Source: Exiguobacterium aurantiacum DSM 6208 (lineage in GTDB: Bacteria; Bacillota; Bacilli; Exiguobacteriales; Exiguobacteriaceae). From it: a stretch of 64,000 bases of DNA. The position numbers and the translations under genes are program-made. Position 1 is the first letter of the stretch, and each line of letters starts with the position of its first letter. Below the pieces are notes generated by a model. That model was given only the letters and a program-made list of their open reading frames with translations, was not told where the DNA came from and made no database searches. Location: positions 61,784 to 125,783 of the forward strand of contig NZ_JNIQ01000002.1 of the NCBI RefSeq assembly GCF_000702585.1, read 5' to 3'. This document shows, piece by piece, positions 8,536-18,227 of the stretch.

Positions 8536-9387
8536 TTAGTTGTGTTTTTTTGATTCTAACTCTATTGTAGAATGTTTAATATCTAGTTTTGAAGTCACTT
8601 CTTTGACTTTTTGTTTAACAATAGTTGAATCCTTTAGATTCATCTCTTCTACTATTAAGTGTAAATTCATGGCGTTATCTTCGCCATCAATTGACCAGAC
8701 ATATAGGTTTTGAACAGAAATCACTTCTTCAATACCTTCAATCTTTTGCTTCACCTCATCGATGTCAATACCATCAGGGACAGCACCTAAAAGTATTTTC
8801 ATTGTTTTAACTAAATTACGAAACACATTCACTAATATAAACAACGCAATAGCAATTGATAGGATGGGGTCAAGTATATGTATATCCTTGAAGAGTAAAA
8901 CTATCCCTACTACAAGAACGGCAATCCAACCTAAAACATCTTCTAAAAGGTGCCAAGATAGTACTCCCTCATTTACTGATTTTCCTTTGTGTAGACGGAA
9001 TGCCGCAAAACCATTTAAAAGCACACCAAAAATTGCAAACCAAATCATTCCTTGTGCATTAGAATGCTCCGGTTCAAACAGTAGAGGAATTGCTTGAGTA
9101 AAAATATATACAGATCCAATTATTAATATTGTCGCATTTATTAATGCTCCTAAAAGGGAAAAACGATTATATCCAAAAGTGAAGTTATGATCGGGTTTTT
9201 TGTTCGAAAATTTTTGTAAGAACCAGGACAGGCCCAATGCAAGAGCATCACCTAAATCGTGAATGGCGTCCGACATGATTGCAACACTATTAATCAAAAA
9301 TCCCCCGATAAATTCACCAATCGAGAAAACAAGATTAATTATAAATGCTAGTTTGATATTTTTTGATGCCTTATCAGTACTCGCCAT
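8536..9387 (-). CDS. Cation diffusion facilitator (CDF) metal exporter
   Basis: A 283-aa CDF-family protein with about six membrane helices. The helix-II metal site is SDAIHDLGD (an HxxxD variant) and the helix-V site WHLLEDVLG (HxxxD); the cytosolic C-terminal domain spans about residues 200-283. The ATG at 9387 has GAGGAGAG upstream and is preferred over one 30 bp further. Such carriers exchange Zn, Cd, Co, Ni or Fe for protons; the metal cannot be assigned from motifs alone. The gene stands alone with its own terminator and is only moderately similar to the second CDF gene at 11755-12696. Confidence 0.9.
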   Translation of the reverse strand: MASTDKASKNIKLAFIINLVFSIGEFIGGFLINSVAIMSDAIHDLGDALALGLSWFLQKFSNKKPDHNFTFGYNRFSLLGALINATILIIGSVYIFTQAIPLLFEPEHSNAQGMIWFAIFGVLLNGFAAFRLHKGKSVNEGVLSWHLLEDVLGWIAVLVVGIVLLFKDIHILDPILSIAIALFILVNVFRNLVKTMKILLGAVPDGIDIDEVKQKIEGIEEVISVQNLYVWSIDGEDNAMNLHLIVEEMNLKDSTIVKQKVKEVTSKLDIKHSTIELESKKHN

Positions 9388-9417
9388 TGTTCGATCTCTC
9401 CTCACTTGGTAGTCCAT

Positions 9418-9599
9418 CCTTAAAAAGGTTAGTTGTTAGAATAATACTGGTCTCTAGCGTTCTGCAATATAATAAATTTCTTTGCCTATTGATTGTAAAC
9501 AACGCATACTTGAGAACTTAAGCGCAGTTCTTAATATTTTAATAAACAATCGAAGGACGTAATTTTTGAAAGCGAAATTAAATACATGTATCTAATTTG
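9418..9599. other. Intergenic, upstream of CDF gene
   Basis: Promoter-bearing space of the CDF gene is expected here; no well-spaced consensus promoter or gene is evident. Confidence 0.4.
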
Positions 9600-10589
9600 T
9601 TAGAACCATTTAGGCACTAATTTTATATATAAGACTTCTCCGAACAATTCGGTAACGGTCTGTAAAATGATCACTACAGCTACTTGTGTTGATAGGGGCT
9701 CTGGTAATATAGATGCTAATGGAAGAACTACAAGTGAATTCCTTGTTCCCATACTAAATGTAATTGCTCTTCTTGAAGCAATATCTAGTTTGAACAACTT
9801 ACCAAGGGACTTTGACACCCATGGTATGATAAGTAGAAATAAAATATAAACTGGTATTACATCTATTAATGTCCCGAGGTCACTATACACTTCCCTAATT
9901 TGAGAGGCAACTACCACAAAAAGTACAAAAGACATAAATGGAACGGGAATCCATGGCGGCATTTTCATGATACGATTACCTAAAGAACTCTTTTTAGAAC
10001 ACAATTGTGTCATTATCGCTAATAGAAGCGGTATAAAAATCAAAAATAGAAATGCATCTAGAAATGGACCCATCCTAACGATACTAATAGCCTTTTCTCC
10101 TAATAATACGAATAAATATATGGGTAAGAGTATCGTCTGTAAAATTAAAAGAATCGGTGTTACTTTTAACAATATTGATTCGTTTCCCTTTCCCATCTTT
10201 GTAAAAACAATCACATAGTCGATGCACGGTGTTAACAACACCAAATACACCCCCAGCATTAGTGATGAATCTTGAAGAAATATGATAACCAAAACCTAAA
10301 CTATTAAAGGAACGGCAACAAAATTTCCTAATAAAAGAGCTACCACAAACCTCATGTTTGTAGCAGATCCATTCGATTTCAGAAACGGAATTTGAACGAA
10401 CATCCCATACATCAAAACTCCTAAAAGGGGAGAAATAAAAATATCGAGATATACAGCTTCTGTATTCAATAGACCAAAGATTACTGCCAACATCAAAAAA
10501 ATGATGTATATACTGACTTGGTGGGCTTCCACCTTCTCTAGCACTTGAATTCCGAATTTGCTTTCCTTCTCTATCAAAATCACCCCCAA
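9600..10589 (-). pseudogene. Acr3/BASS-family carrier interrupted by one stop codon
   Basis: Two in-frame segments of one membrane carrier are separated by a single TAG at 10293-10295. The first (to residue about 97) ends FVAVPLIV; the second continues VLVIIFLQDSSLM and contains TPCIDYVIVFT and SMGTRNSLVVLPLA, which match the bile-acid:sodium symporter/Acr3 arsenite-permease superfamily. Rejoined length is about 329 aa with about ten membrane helices, the normal size. TGG (Trp) to TAG is the simplest explanation. The start is TTG at 10589 or 10577, the latter preceded by GGGGGTG. Arsenite or related oxyanion export is the family inference; the copy is probably inactive unless the stop is suppressed. 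Confidence 0.85.
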
Positions 10590-10814
10590 AATTTTCAGGA
10601 AATTTCAGAATGAAATAGATAACTCCACGATTTTAATTGCCAGGGCAAGAGGTTTTATATTTTTTCTTCTAGTATTTTTATTTATCCAACAGTAAAAATA
10701 CCGACTGAAAGTAAATATAATTACGGCTCATTATTTACACTTCCGAATATAGTTAGTATCTTGAATATATATCAGTCAAAAAATAAAGTGATAACCATTA
10801 AAAAAATAATTATT

Positions 10815-11630
10815 TTAGCCTAAAGCCACATCTAAAATCATCATGATTGTAAAGCCAAACATTAAACAAACAGAAGCCAAGTCCTTGTTTCCATTTTCTT
10901 GAGATCCTGGGACTACCTCCTCCACTACAACAAAAATCATTGCTCCTGCAGCAAAGCTTAGCGCAAACGGAAGTAAAGGCTCCATTATGAGTACTGCTAC
11001 TACTCCTACCAACGCCGCGAACGGTTCAACCATACCAGATAACTGGCCATAGAAAAAACTTTTACGACGAGATAATCCATCTCGTCTCAATGGCATTGAC
11101 ACAGCAGCACCCTCAGGGAAATTTTGTATGCCGATTCCGATTGCCAGCGCGATAGCTCCCGTGATTGATGATGAAGGGAATCCTGCTGCAACTGCTCCAA
11201 ATGCAACGCCTATGGCAAGTCCCTCTGGAATATTATGCAATGTTATTGCTAACACCAGTAACGTGCTCCGCTTTCTCTTCTTAGGGTTTATACCCTCAGC
11301 CTCATCCATCGGTGAAGTGGGATGCAGATGTGGAATCACTTTATCAACACCTGATAAAAAGAATCCTCCAAGTAAGAAACCGATTGCAGCTGGTAACCAC
11401 GCCGGAAGAGAATCTTGTTCCGCCATCTCAATTGCAGGTGAGAGTAATGACCAAAAACTAGCGGCAATCATTACTCCTCCAGCAAAACCGAGCATCCCAT
11501 CCATTAGCTTTTGATTCATTGATTTTGTCATAAACACTAACGCGGCACCAAGCGCCGTCATCCCCCAAGTGAATAAAGTACCCAGCAATGCTTGAGTAAG
11601 GGGTTCTAACGAAGAAATATATTCAATCAT
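10815..11630 (-). CDS. ZIP-family metal transporter
   Basis: A 271-aa protein with about eight membrane helices and a His-containing cytosolic loop (VIPHLHPTSP). Helix IV carries HNIPEGLA and helix V QNFPEGAAV, the conserved metal-site motifs of the GufA/ZupT branch of ZIP transporters; a further VVEEVVPGS sits in helix VI. The ATG at 11630 follows GGAG. ZIP proteins usually import Zn, Fe, Mn or related divalent metals, which makes it an unexpected companion of exporters; direction is not readable from sequence. It lies downstream of the czrA-czcD pair in the same orientation, about 125 bp away. Confidence 0.9.
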   Translation of the reverse strand: MIEYISSLEPLTQALLGTLFTWGMTALGAALVFMTKSMNQKLMDGMLGFAGGVMIAASFWSLLSPAIEMAEQDSLPAWLPAAIGFLLGGFFLSGVDKVIPHLHPTSPMDEAEGINPKKRKRSTLLVLAITLHNIPEGLAIGVAFGAVAAGFPSSSITGAIALAIGIGIQNFPEGAAVSMPLRRDGLSRRKSFFYGQLSGMVEPFAALVGVVAVLIMEPLLPFALSFAAGAMIFVVVEEVVPGSQENGNKDLASVCLMFGFTIMMILDVALG

Positions 11631-11754
11631 CTATCAAAACTCCGTTGCCAAAAATCGAGTTTCTATACATGCTCAAAATTAAGTAACTATTATCCAAAAT
11701 CAGCATTGCTGTCTCCTCCTCTTGATTGTCAATCCTACTCAACAGGTGATTTTT

Positions 11755-12696
11755 TTAATGTTGATGTACTACTTCCCCTACCTTCAGTTTGCAAAGCAAT
11801 TCATCGCTGTGAGGATGAGAAAGAGTTTCGAATTGAATCGTAGAGTGTTGAACGTTCAGATGTGCTAAATCGTGTTCAATTTCTTGAAGTAGATTCTCAC
11901 TGTCATAGATTTGTAAATTACCATCAACGACAACATGACATGAGAGTGCATTCATTCCACTTGTGATACTCCAAAGATGAAAGTCGTGTATACTCCGTAC
12001 CCCCTCCTTGTTGTGAATGACTTGAAGAACCTTTTCGACATCAACGTTTTGTGGTGCACCTTCCATTAATACGTTCAATCCGGATTTCGTCACGAAGTAA
12101 CCACTTCGTAAAACAAGTCCCGCTACAATGATTCCTGCGAGCGGATCTGCCCAGTTCCATCCAAATGCCATGATAAGAAGCGCTGCCAGTATTGCACCGA
12201 CTGAACCCAACGTATCGCTTACAACATGTAGATAAGCACCTCGCATATTCAAATTATGTTCTACGTCTGCACCTCTTAACATAATCCATCCAACAAGAAG
12301 GTTTATAGCAAGGCCAATACTGCTAACAATTAACATTCCTACGGATGCGACCTCAGGTGGTTGAATAAATCGATTGATGGCCTCATAAAAGATATATATG
12401 GAAATCAGTATGAGTGTGACCCCGTTTAAAACAGCTGCTAGAATCTCGAAGCGTCTATATCCGAACGTTTTACGATTGTTCGCTATTTGTTCACCTAATT
12501 TAAAGGCAAGTAATGCAATAGCGAGCGAAGCCGCATCACTAAGCATGTGACCTGCGTCCGCTAAAAGTGCTAAGCTATTTGTAAGGTACCCTCCAATCGC
12601 CTCTACAACCATGTATGCCGAAATAATAAAGAATGAAATGATCAAAATCTTTTTGTTAGAGGTATGAGAATGATCATGTGCATGATTATGTGCCAT
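11755..12696 (-). CDS. czcD: Zinc/cadmium/cobalt exporter CzcD (CDF family)
   Basis: A 313-aa CDF exporter. A His-rich N-terminus (MAHNHAHDHSH) precedes six membrane helices with the metal-site motifs LADAGHMLSDA and HVVSDTLGSVGA, and a C-terminal cytosolic domain (IHDFHLWSITSGMNALSCHV) ending HPHSDE and VHQH. This is the standard CzcD pattern. AAGGAGAG precedes the ATG at 12696. It starts 23 bp after the czrA stop and is thus the structural gene of a metal-inducible czrA-czcD operon controlled from the operator at 13085-13118. Confidence 0.95.
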   Translation of the reverse strand: MAHNHAHDHSHTSNKKILIISFFIISAYMVVEAIGGYLTNSLALLADAGHMLSDAASLAIALLAFKLGEQIANNRKTFGYRRFEILAAVLNGVTLILISIYIFYEAINRFIQPPEVASVGMLIVSSIGLAINLLVGWIMLRGADVEHNLNMRGAYLHVVSDTLGSVGAILAALLIMAFGWNWADPLAGIIVAGLVLRSGYFVTKSGLNVLMEGAPQNVDVEKVLQVIHNKEGVRSIHDFHLWSITSGMNALSCHVVVDGNLQIYDSENLLQEIEHDLAHLNVQHSTIQFETLSHPHSDELLCKLKVGEVVHQH

Positions 12697-12719
12697 AAGA
12701 TTAACTCTCCTTACTATAT

Positions 12720-13058
12720 TTAGTGGTGTTTCGCATGCTCAATCGCCTGTCTTAGTAAGTTCATGACATGGTGATCATCTTCTGAATAAAATAGAGTAGT
12801 TCCTTCTCTTCTAAACTTGACAAGTCGAAGATTTTTTAAAAAACGTAGCTGATGAGACACGTTTGATTGACTTAAGTTAAGAAGATCAGCTATTCCGTTG
12901 ACCGAATGTTCCTTTGTGCATAGCAGGGTTAATATTTTAATTCTTGTCGGGTCACTAAGTGCCTTGAACGTCTGAGATACAATAAATAGAGTCTCATCGT
13001 CAATCTGCGCCCCTATTTCTATTTCATTTTCTGTAGTATCTTCAATCGGTTCATCCAT
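12720..13058 (-). CDS. czrA: Zinc-responsive repressor CzrA (ArsR/SmtB family)
   Basis: A 112-aa winged-helix repressor ([16 protein letters not shown], then the recognition helix [16 protein letters not shown]). The alpha-5 zinc site is clear: [19 protein letters not shown] supplies the Asp-x-His and His-x2-His ligands known from S. aureus CzrA. No alpha-3 CxC site is seen, so this is a Zn/Co-type rather than Cd/Pb-type sensor. GGAGGT precedes the ATG. In the family metal binding lowers DNA affinity and derepresses the operon. Confidence 0.95.
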   Translation of the reverse strand: MDEPIEDTTENEIEIGAQIDDETLFIVSQTFKALSDPTRIKILTLLCTKEHSVNGIADLLNLSQSNVSHQLRFLKNLRLVKFRREGTTLFYSEDDHHVMNLLRQAIEHAKHH

Positions 13059-13084
13059 AAGTCAGTACCTCCGCTCATGATAAC

Positions 13085-13118
13085 TATACATGTTAATATG
13101 TTCATATGTTCATGTATA
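13085..13118 (-). promoter_or_regulatory. CzrA operator
   Basis: An imperfect 16-2-16 dyad: TATACATG at 13085-13092 mirrors CATGTATA at 13111-13118, and an inner ATATG-TT-CATAT mirrors around 13101/13102. It begins 27 bp upstream of czrA, and its ATATG-N-CATAT core fits known ArsR/SmtB-type operators. Confidence 0.8.
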
Positions 13119-13248
13119 ACTTATTAAACTTTTGCTGTGCCGTCAACACTTAATTTAAAAAACATTTATTCTATCAGCTCTACATACTTGAAGATTTGAG
13201 ATACTTTCTCTGGTTTTGCGATTATTTCTTATTTTTAGCCATACAAAA
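13119..13248. other. Intergenic, no gene seen
   Basis: AT-rich spacer between the czrA operator and the bdb terminator; it may hold the czrA -35 region. Confidence 0.4.
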
Positions 13249-13293
13249 ACTACCTATTAGAGAGCTAGTTAGATCTCATACTCGATAGGTAGT
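13249..13293 (-). terminator. Terminator of the bdbD-bdbC operon
   Basis: ACTACCTAT (13249-13257) pairs with ATAGGTAGT (13285-13293). Read on the minus strand the hairpin is followed by TTTTTG, placing it as the terminator of bdbC, which ends at 13488. Confidence 0.65.
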
Positions 13294-13487
13294 CACGCTT
13301 TTTCAAAAAAACAATATAGTACACTAACGTTTTAAGAAAAACGTCAATTGAATTATTTACTGGGTATTGTCTAATCTATTTTCCAACTTCAAAAAGCTTT
13401 TCATGTTTTTCTAAATCAAAGCTGTTTTTTAGTAAGCATACCAATTTGATACAATTAGTTCTTCATTTTTCAAATCCAAATCAAAAA

Positions 13488-13907
13488 CTACTGTTTGGTA
13501 CTGATTCGTCCAAGAATGACTGTAATCAGAAAAAAGGCGGTCAACGCTAAAAACGGAATTGTGATAAAACCCATCCAGTCAATGTACTGTGCATTACAGG
13601 AAACTCCTTGTTCACATGGTCTGACTTCCGAAAAGCCGGGCACCTTTTGTACAAGATAGTGGTAAAAAGAGATACAGAATCCGATTATTGATAAAGGGAG
13701 AACATAAAATTTGATTGAGCTATCTTCTCTGAAAACTGCAATTGCAAGAATCAAAGCTATTGGGTACATAAAGATTCGTTGAATCCAACAGAGTTCACAA
13801 GGTATAAAACCACGAATTTCGCTAAAATATAGACTTCCAAGTACTGCAGTAATTGAAACAACCCAGGCGAGGTACAGTCCATATCGATTTATTACTGAAG
13901 CGCTCAT
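13488..13907 (-). CDS. bdbC: Disulfide bond formation protein BdbC (DsbB-like)
   Basis: A 139-aa membrane quinone oxidoreductase with four predicted helices. The first external loop carries CELC near residues 37-40 and the second a pair of Cys in VRPCEQGVSC near 97 and 103, the two redox pairs of the DsbB/BdbC family. It reoxidises BdbD. The start codon overlaps the bdbD stop (ATGA), so translation is coupled. The pair's position beside thiol-reactive metal resistance genes fits oxidative folding under metal stress. Confidence 0.94.
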   Translation of the reverse strand: MSASVINRYGLYLAWVVSITAVLGSLYFSEIRGFIPCELCWIQRIFMYPIALILAIAVFREDSSIKFYVLPLSIIGFCISFYHYLVQKVPGFSEVRPCEQGVSCNAQYIDWMGFITIPFLALTAFFLITVILGRISTKQ

Positions 13908-14578
13908 TGGGTTAGCTCCTTTTCAATTTGTTTTTTTATAGAGGTATAGTCGAATGGATTTTCAAGGATGACCCCATTAACTGCAATCGTCGGGGTCAGC
14001 GTAACATTGTATTTTTCTACGAGCGCCGCATCCATTTTAACTGATTCTAATCTAGAAGAACGACTTGATAGGTCTTCTCTAAATTTATTTAAATCTAGAG
14101 AAGGGACAGTCTTCGTCGCAATCTCTTCCATTTTCTCCACCGTAACCCATGGATCATCGTGTATTTGAACGTCAGGTTGAGCTTCATAAATAGCTTTGTG
14201 AAATTGCCAAAATGATTCTGGGTGATTTTTGTAAACAGATTCTGATGCAAGGGCAGCTAAAGTGGACTCATCTCCGTGAAACAAAACATTAATGTAACTA
14301 AAGGAAGCTTTCCCACTTTCAATGTAATCTTTTACAAGTTGAGGATAGATTGTTTCACCCCACTCTTTACACGAAGGGCATTTATAGTCTCCGAATTCTA
14401 CAATTGATATCGGCGCTTCCTTTTTACCTATTGTAGGTTGATTATTAACTGATATCTTTTCATCTTGAACAATTTTAGTCTTTGATTTTTCGGAACTTTG
14501 ATCATTTAAAAATAAAAAAGCTAAGACTGCAATTACTAATACGGATGTAAAAATAGTCAATAGTTGATTAGTTTTCAA
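13904..14578 (-). CDS. bdbD: Thiol-disulfide oxidoreductase BdbD (DsbA-like)
   Basis: A 224-aa membrane-anchored protein: an N-terminal hydrophobic anchor (residues 7-25) followed by a DsbA-type thioredoxin domain with the active site CPSC near residues 67-70 and the cis-Pro loop TLTPTIAVNG near 194-203. It introduces disulfides into secreted proteins and is recharged by BdbC. The start is TTG at 14578, six bases after GAGGTGA. First gene of the bdbD-bdbC operon. Confidence 0.93.
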   Translation of the reverse strand: MKTNQLLTIFTSVLVIAVLAFLFLNDQSSEKSKTKIVQDEKISVNNQPTIGKKEAPISIVEFGDYKCPSCKEWGETIYPQLVKDYIESGKASFSYINVLFHGDESTLAALASESVYKNHPESFWQFHKAIYEAQPDVQIHDDPWVTVEKMEEIATKTVPSLDLNKFREDLSSRSSRLESVKMDAALVEKYNVTLTPTIAVNGVILENPFDYTSIKKQIEKELTQ

Positions 14579-14962
14579 AACAATTCACCTCTTTTATAAA
14601 TTCGTTATTTCTTTTATCAGAATTATAGCTAAAAATACTAGAGTATCCTTAGTTTTTCAACATTGAATCCATGGACTTCTAAAAACGAAATCTATGAGTC
14701 AAACAAGTTACATTCTAACACATTCATGCAACTAAACTTTTATGCAGATGAAAGGAGGGCCAATTTATTTCTTAAAATACGTCTATTCCCCTTAATAATA
14801 GTGCATTTTAAAACAGGGCAAGAAAACTTTTAACTGTAGATAGACGAAAGCCAATAATCGTTGCATAGAATGACTAATATTTAAAGGATAAGTACCATAC
14901 AGATAGTAAAAAACCATTCATGGGTCTTTACAACCAAAAAAACTACATATGAGGAGTCTATT
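14579..14962. other. Intergenic between bdbD and amidase (divergent promoters expected)
   Basis: About 380 bp separating two divergently transcribed genes. No reading frame with a good ribosome binding site is present. Promoters for both genes must lie here, but I see no clear -35/-10 pair. Confidence 0.5.
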
Positions 14963-16504
14963 ATGAAGTCTAAACATAAATTTCGAATAAGCTTAGTAAT
15001 TTCCTTGGCTTTATTAACTTCTTTTTTCTATCCCTTTAAGCTTTTAACTAGTGTTAACGTCCTAAACGTCGTACATGCAGAGGAATCTCTATTCATAACA
15101 ACTGAAAATTTGAATTTGCGTTCCTCGTTCTCTTCAAAAAGCAAAGTCCTTTTGACGATTCCAAAAGGAAAAACCATTAAGAAGATAGGTGTATATGGAG
15201 AAGATAAATCCTGGTTTAAAGTTTCATTTAATTCAAAAATCGGTTATGTCTCAACGAAGTACGTGACGCCAAAACCTATACCTAAAAATTCAGTCAGTTC
15301 AATAAACACAATATATAAAACTAAAACGTCACTAAATCTGCGTAAGGGCCCATCTGTCAAATCACCCGTTTTAATGACTATCCCAAAGTCCAGCCCACTA
15401 ATGTACCATGCTGCCTCAGGCCCTTGGTATAAAGTATCATACAATGGGACTCAAGGCTATGTGGCAAGTCAGTATGTAACCATATCGCCCTCGGCTATGA
15501 AGTCACGAAGTAAGCAAACGACCGAGATTCGCTCAAGCATGTCTTTAGTGAACTCAAAGGTCCTTATTACGATTCCAGCATCTACTGAAGTGACTGTACT
15601 AGGAAAATCGGGCACAACGGGTTCTTGGTTAAAAGTTATGTATAACGGTATTACAGGATTCACACCTGCTCGACATTATATAGTGCAAGTGGCACCGGGG
15701 GATTCTTTATCCACTTATCCAACATATATTACTATCGAAAATCTTAATTTACGTAACCAAGCGAGTCGTTACGGATCTATTTTGACAACAATTCCCTCAG
15801 GCACTTCGATTTCTGTCATATCGAAAAGCGCCAGTTGGTACAAGGTGCGATATAACAATCAAGTCGGTTACGTATCATCTGGTTTTGTGCAACCATTTAC
15901 CGGAAAAACTCCTATAAAATCACCGGTGATTCCAGCTAACAAACACGTGATTTTAATTGACGCTGGACACGGTGGGGGAGATGCTGGTGCAGTGACTTCA
16001 AACGGTACAGTTCAAGAAAAAGTACTCACCCTAAACATTGCTAATCGTGTGGCCGACGAACTAAAGAAAAACTATGAGCTTTATGAAGTGAAACTAACGC
16101 GCTCAAATGATAGATACTTGTCACTTGTTGAGCGGACCAATCTATCAGAAAGGCTTGATGCTGACGCTTTCATAAGCGTCCACATTAATTCTTCACCTTC
16201 TTTCGCTACAGGTCATGAAGCACTCGTCCCTACTTCTAGCGCGTACACCACAAATCCATATGCGAACGCTAGCCGCAGATTAGGTGAAGTAATTAATCAA
16301 GAAATCGCCATGAACGTTCCAGATTTTAAAAATCGAGGCGTTAAGCGACAAGATGTCTATGTGGTAGGAAGAAACACGGTACCTTCTACTCTCATCGAAT
16401 ATGGCTTTATTGCTAACTCAGTAGATCGCTCCTATATGTCGGGAAGTAACATGATCAAAGCAACCGCCAAAGGAATTGATAAATTTATGAAGAGTTACTA
16501 CTAA
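14963..16504 (+). CDS. Secreted N-acetylmuramoyl-L-alanine amidase with SH3 repeats
   Basis: A 513-aa exported enzyme. A signal peptide of about 38 residues ends VVHA. Four bacterial SH3 repeats follow (NLNLRSSFSSKSKVL, SLNLRKGPSVKSPVL, a degenerate third near residue 195 and NLNLRNQASRYGSIL near 260). The catalytic Amidase_3 domain covers about residues 330-513: VILIDAGHGGGDAGA with the first Zn ligand His, QEKVLTLNIA with the Glu ligand, FISVHINSS with the second His, and TLIEYGFIAN with the catalytic Glu. It cleaves the MurNAc-L-Ala bond. GAGGAG precedes the ATG. Cell-wall hydrolases on plasmids may aid transfer or be cargo; no conjugation genes are adjacent. Confidence 0.93.
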   Translation: MKSKHKFRISLVISLALLTSFFYPFKLLTSVNVLNVVHAEESLFITTENLNLRSSFSSKSKVLLTIPKGKTIKKIGVYGEDKSWFKVSFNSKIGYVSTKYVTPKPIPKNSVSSINTIYKTKTSLNLRKGPSVKSPVLMTIPKSSPLMYHAASGPWYKVSYNGTQGYVASQYVTISPSAMKSRSKQTTEIRSSMSLVNSKVLITIPASTEVTVLGKSGTTGSWLKVMYNGITGFTPARHYIVQVAPGDSLSTYPTYITIENLNLRNQASRYGSILTTIPSGTSISVISKSASWYKVRYNNQVGYVSSGFVQPFTGKTPIKSPVIPANKHVILIDAGHGGGDAGAVTSNGTVQEKVLTLNIANRVADELKKNYELYEVKLTRSNDRYLSLVERTNLSERLDADAFISVHINSSPSFATGHEALVPTSSAYTTNPYANASRRLGEVINQEIAMNVPDFKNRGVKRQDVYVVGRNTVPSTLIEYGFIANSVDRSYMSGSNMIKATAKGIDKFMKSYY

Positions 16505-16535
16505 ATAAACACCAAACAAATACTAACAAACGATT

Positions 16536-16578
16536 TGACCACTGAATTTGAGACAAAATGTCCTAAATTCAGTGGTCA
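16536..16578 (+). terminator. Hairpin after the amidase gene
   Basis: TGACCACTGAATTT (16536-16549) pairs perfectly with AAATTCAGTGGTCA (16565-16578). The stem is strong but is not followed by a U tract. Confidence 0.6.
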
Positions 16579-16802
16579 TCATTCATTTCCTCATCAAAAT
16601 GGCATTATAAGTATTTCTCTTGATATACTCGAATGACAATAAACTCAAAAGAACAACTGACATAGAAATGAAAAGAAATAGAAATATAGATGGTGAAGTA
16701 ATATTGATACAATGATTCCGGTTCGAGTTTTAATCATGATACGAATACTTTTATCCAGCAACGCATTTTTTATAATAGAGATAAGTTACGGAGGCAACAA
16801 CA

Positions 16803-18149
16803 TTGTTTACCATGAAAAAAATTATAGCTTCAACTTTACTTGGTGTTATGTTAGTTCAAAGCGCATCCCCTTCTTACGCTTTAAACTTGACTGAAAAACA
16901 AAAAAATATCCAGCAGAAGCAAGCGCAAAATTCTACAGAGCAACGTAAAGCTAATACGTCAATTCAGCAGCGTGAACAAGATATCACACTCGAAGAACAG
17001 AAACTGAATGACTTGGAATCCGAGTTACAGGATATTATCAATGAGGTCACCCAGAAGAAGGCTGAAATTCGGACAACCCAAAAGAAAATTGCTCAGATTC
17101 AAACTCAAATTAAAGAATTCCAGAAAAAAATGAGCTCTCAAAAGACATTGATGGAAGAACGCATGGTCACGATGCAAAAAAACGGTGGTTCTTCTATAAA
17201 CTGGGCTGAATTTATTTTTGGTTCAAAAGACTTTGGTGATCTGGTTTCACGCATGATCACCGCAGGGACGATTCAAGAAAATGATCAAGAACTTTTCAAA
17301 GAATATCAATCAACAAAAAATAAGCTTCAAATTGCTAAAGCTGAATTGGACACTGAAAAAGATAAGCTTATTAGTCAAAAAGAAGAGCTAGAGAATAGTC
17401 AGAAAAAATTGAACGGCAAAATTAAAGTGCGGGCTGCTCAAATAAAAAAATTAGAGGCCGAAAAAATCCAGTTCACATCTAAATTGGTAAGCTTGCAACA
17501 AATGGAATCGACGCTTCAAGAACAAGAAAAATCAATTCAAGCAGAGATTGAAGCCCAAAGGCTTGAAGAACAAGCTAAAATTCGTACCAAAGAGGCTGCG
17601 CGTAAAGCTGCAGAAGCAAAAAGTGCCGAAAAAAATGAAATCAGCGAGAATAAAGCCTCTCTCGAAAAATCACCAAACTCTGAGAAAGTGGTAAACACTT
17701 CAAAGACTACGGATTCACTCGCTTCTCCAACAAGTGGCGGAGTTTTTCAACGTCCAACCTCAGGTATCGTAACCCAAGGATGGGGTCCAGCAGGCGGGGC
17801 CAATGGCTACAGCTTCCATAATGCACTAGATACAGCTGGACCAGTAGGAACTCCTATTATGGCTGCTCAAACAGGAACTGTAACTCGAGCAGGCTGGGGT
17901 GGACCTTATGGAAATCATGTCATCATTACGCATGTCATAGGCGGTCAAGTTTGGACTACCCTTTATGCTCACATGAGCTCATTGTCCGTTTCCGCCGGAC
18001 AACGTGTGACCCGAGGACAGAACATCGGTGCGATGGGGAGTACCGGAAATTCGACCGGTTCTCATTTACACTTTGAAGTCCATCGAGGAAACTATTCGTA
18101 CTCAGCTACAAGTGCAGGGAATACAGTCAACCCATCCCAATTTTTCTGA
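16803..18149 (+). CDS. Secreted coiled-coil M23 peptidase (murein hydrolase)
   Basis: A 448-aa exported protein: signal peptide (ending PSYA, about residue 26), a long coiled coil (about residues 30-280, Gln/Lys/Glu-rich) as in PcsB/EnvC-type hydrolases, a Ser/Lys linker and a C-terminal M23 domain (about 320-448). Catalytic-site motifs are visible: FHNALDTAG (HxxxD), HMSSLSV and GSHLHFEVH (HxH). LytM-type enzymes cut peptide crosslinks. TTG 16803 is taken as start because GGAG lies 9 bp upstream; the ATG at 16812 would be too far from it. It follows the amidase gene and may form a cell-wall remodelling pair with it. Confidence 0.92.
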   Translation: MFTMKKIIASTLLGVMLVQSASPSYALNLTEKQKNIQQKQAQNSTEQRKANTSIQQREQDITLEEQKLNDLESELQDIINEVTQKKAEIRTTQKKIAQIQTQIKEFQKKMSSQKTLMEERMVTMQKNGGSSINWAEFIFGSKDFGDLVSRMITAGTIQENDQELFKEYQSTKNKLQIAKAELDTEKDKLISQKEELENSQKKLNGKIKVRAAQIKKLEAEKIQFTSKLVSLQQMESTLQEQEKSIQAEIEAQRLEEQAKIRTKEAARKAAEAKSAEKNEISENKASLEKSPNSEKVVNTSKTTDSLASPTSGGVFQRPTSGIVTQGWGPAGGANGYSFHNALDTAGPVGTPIMAAQTGTVTRAGWGGPYGNHVIITHVIGGQVWTTLYAHMSSLSVSAGQRVTRGQNIGAMGSTGNSTGSHLHFEVHRGNYSYSATSAGNTVNPSQFF

Positions 18150-18227
18150 ATTTCAGAGGCGAAATTGTTTAACACTATATAATTACTTCAGTAAATCACT
18201 TAATATTTAGACCACAGAATATTAGAT

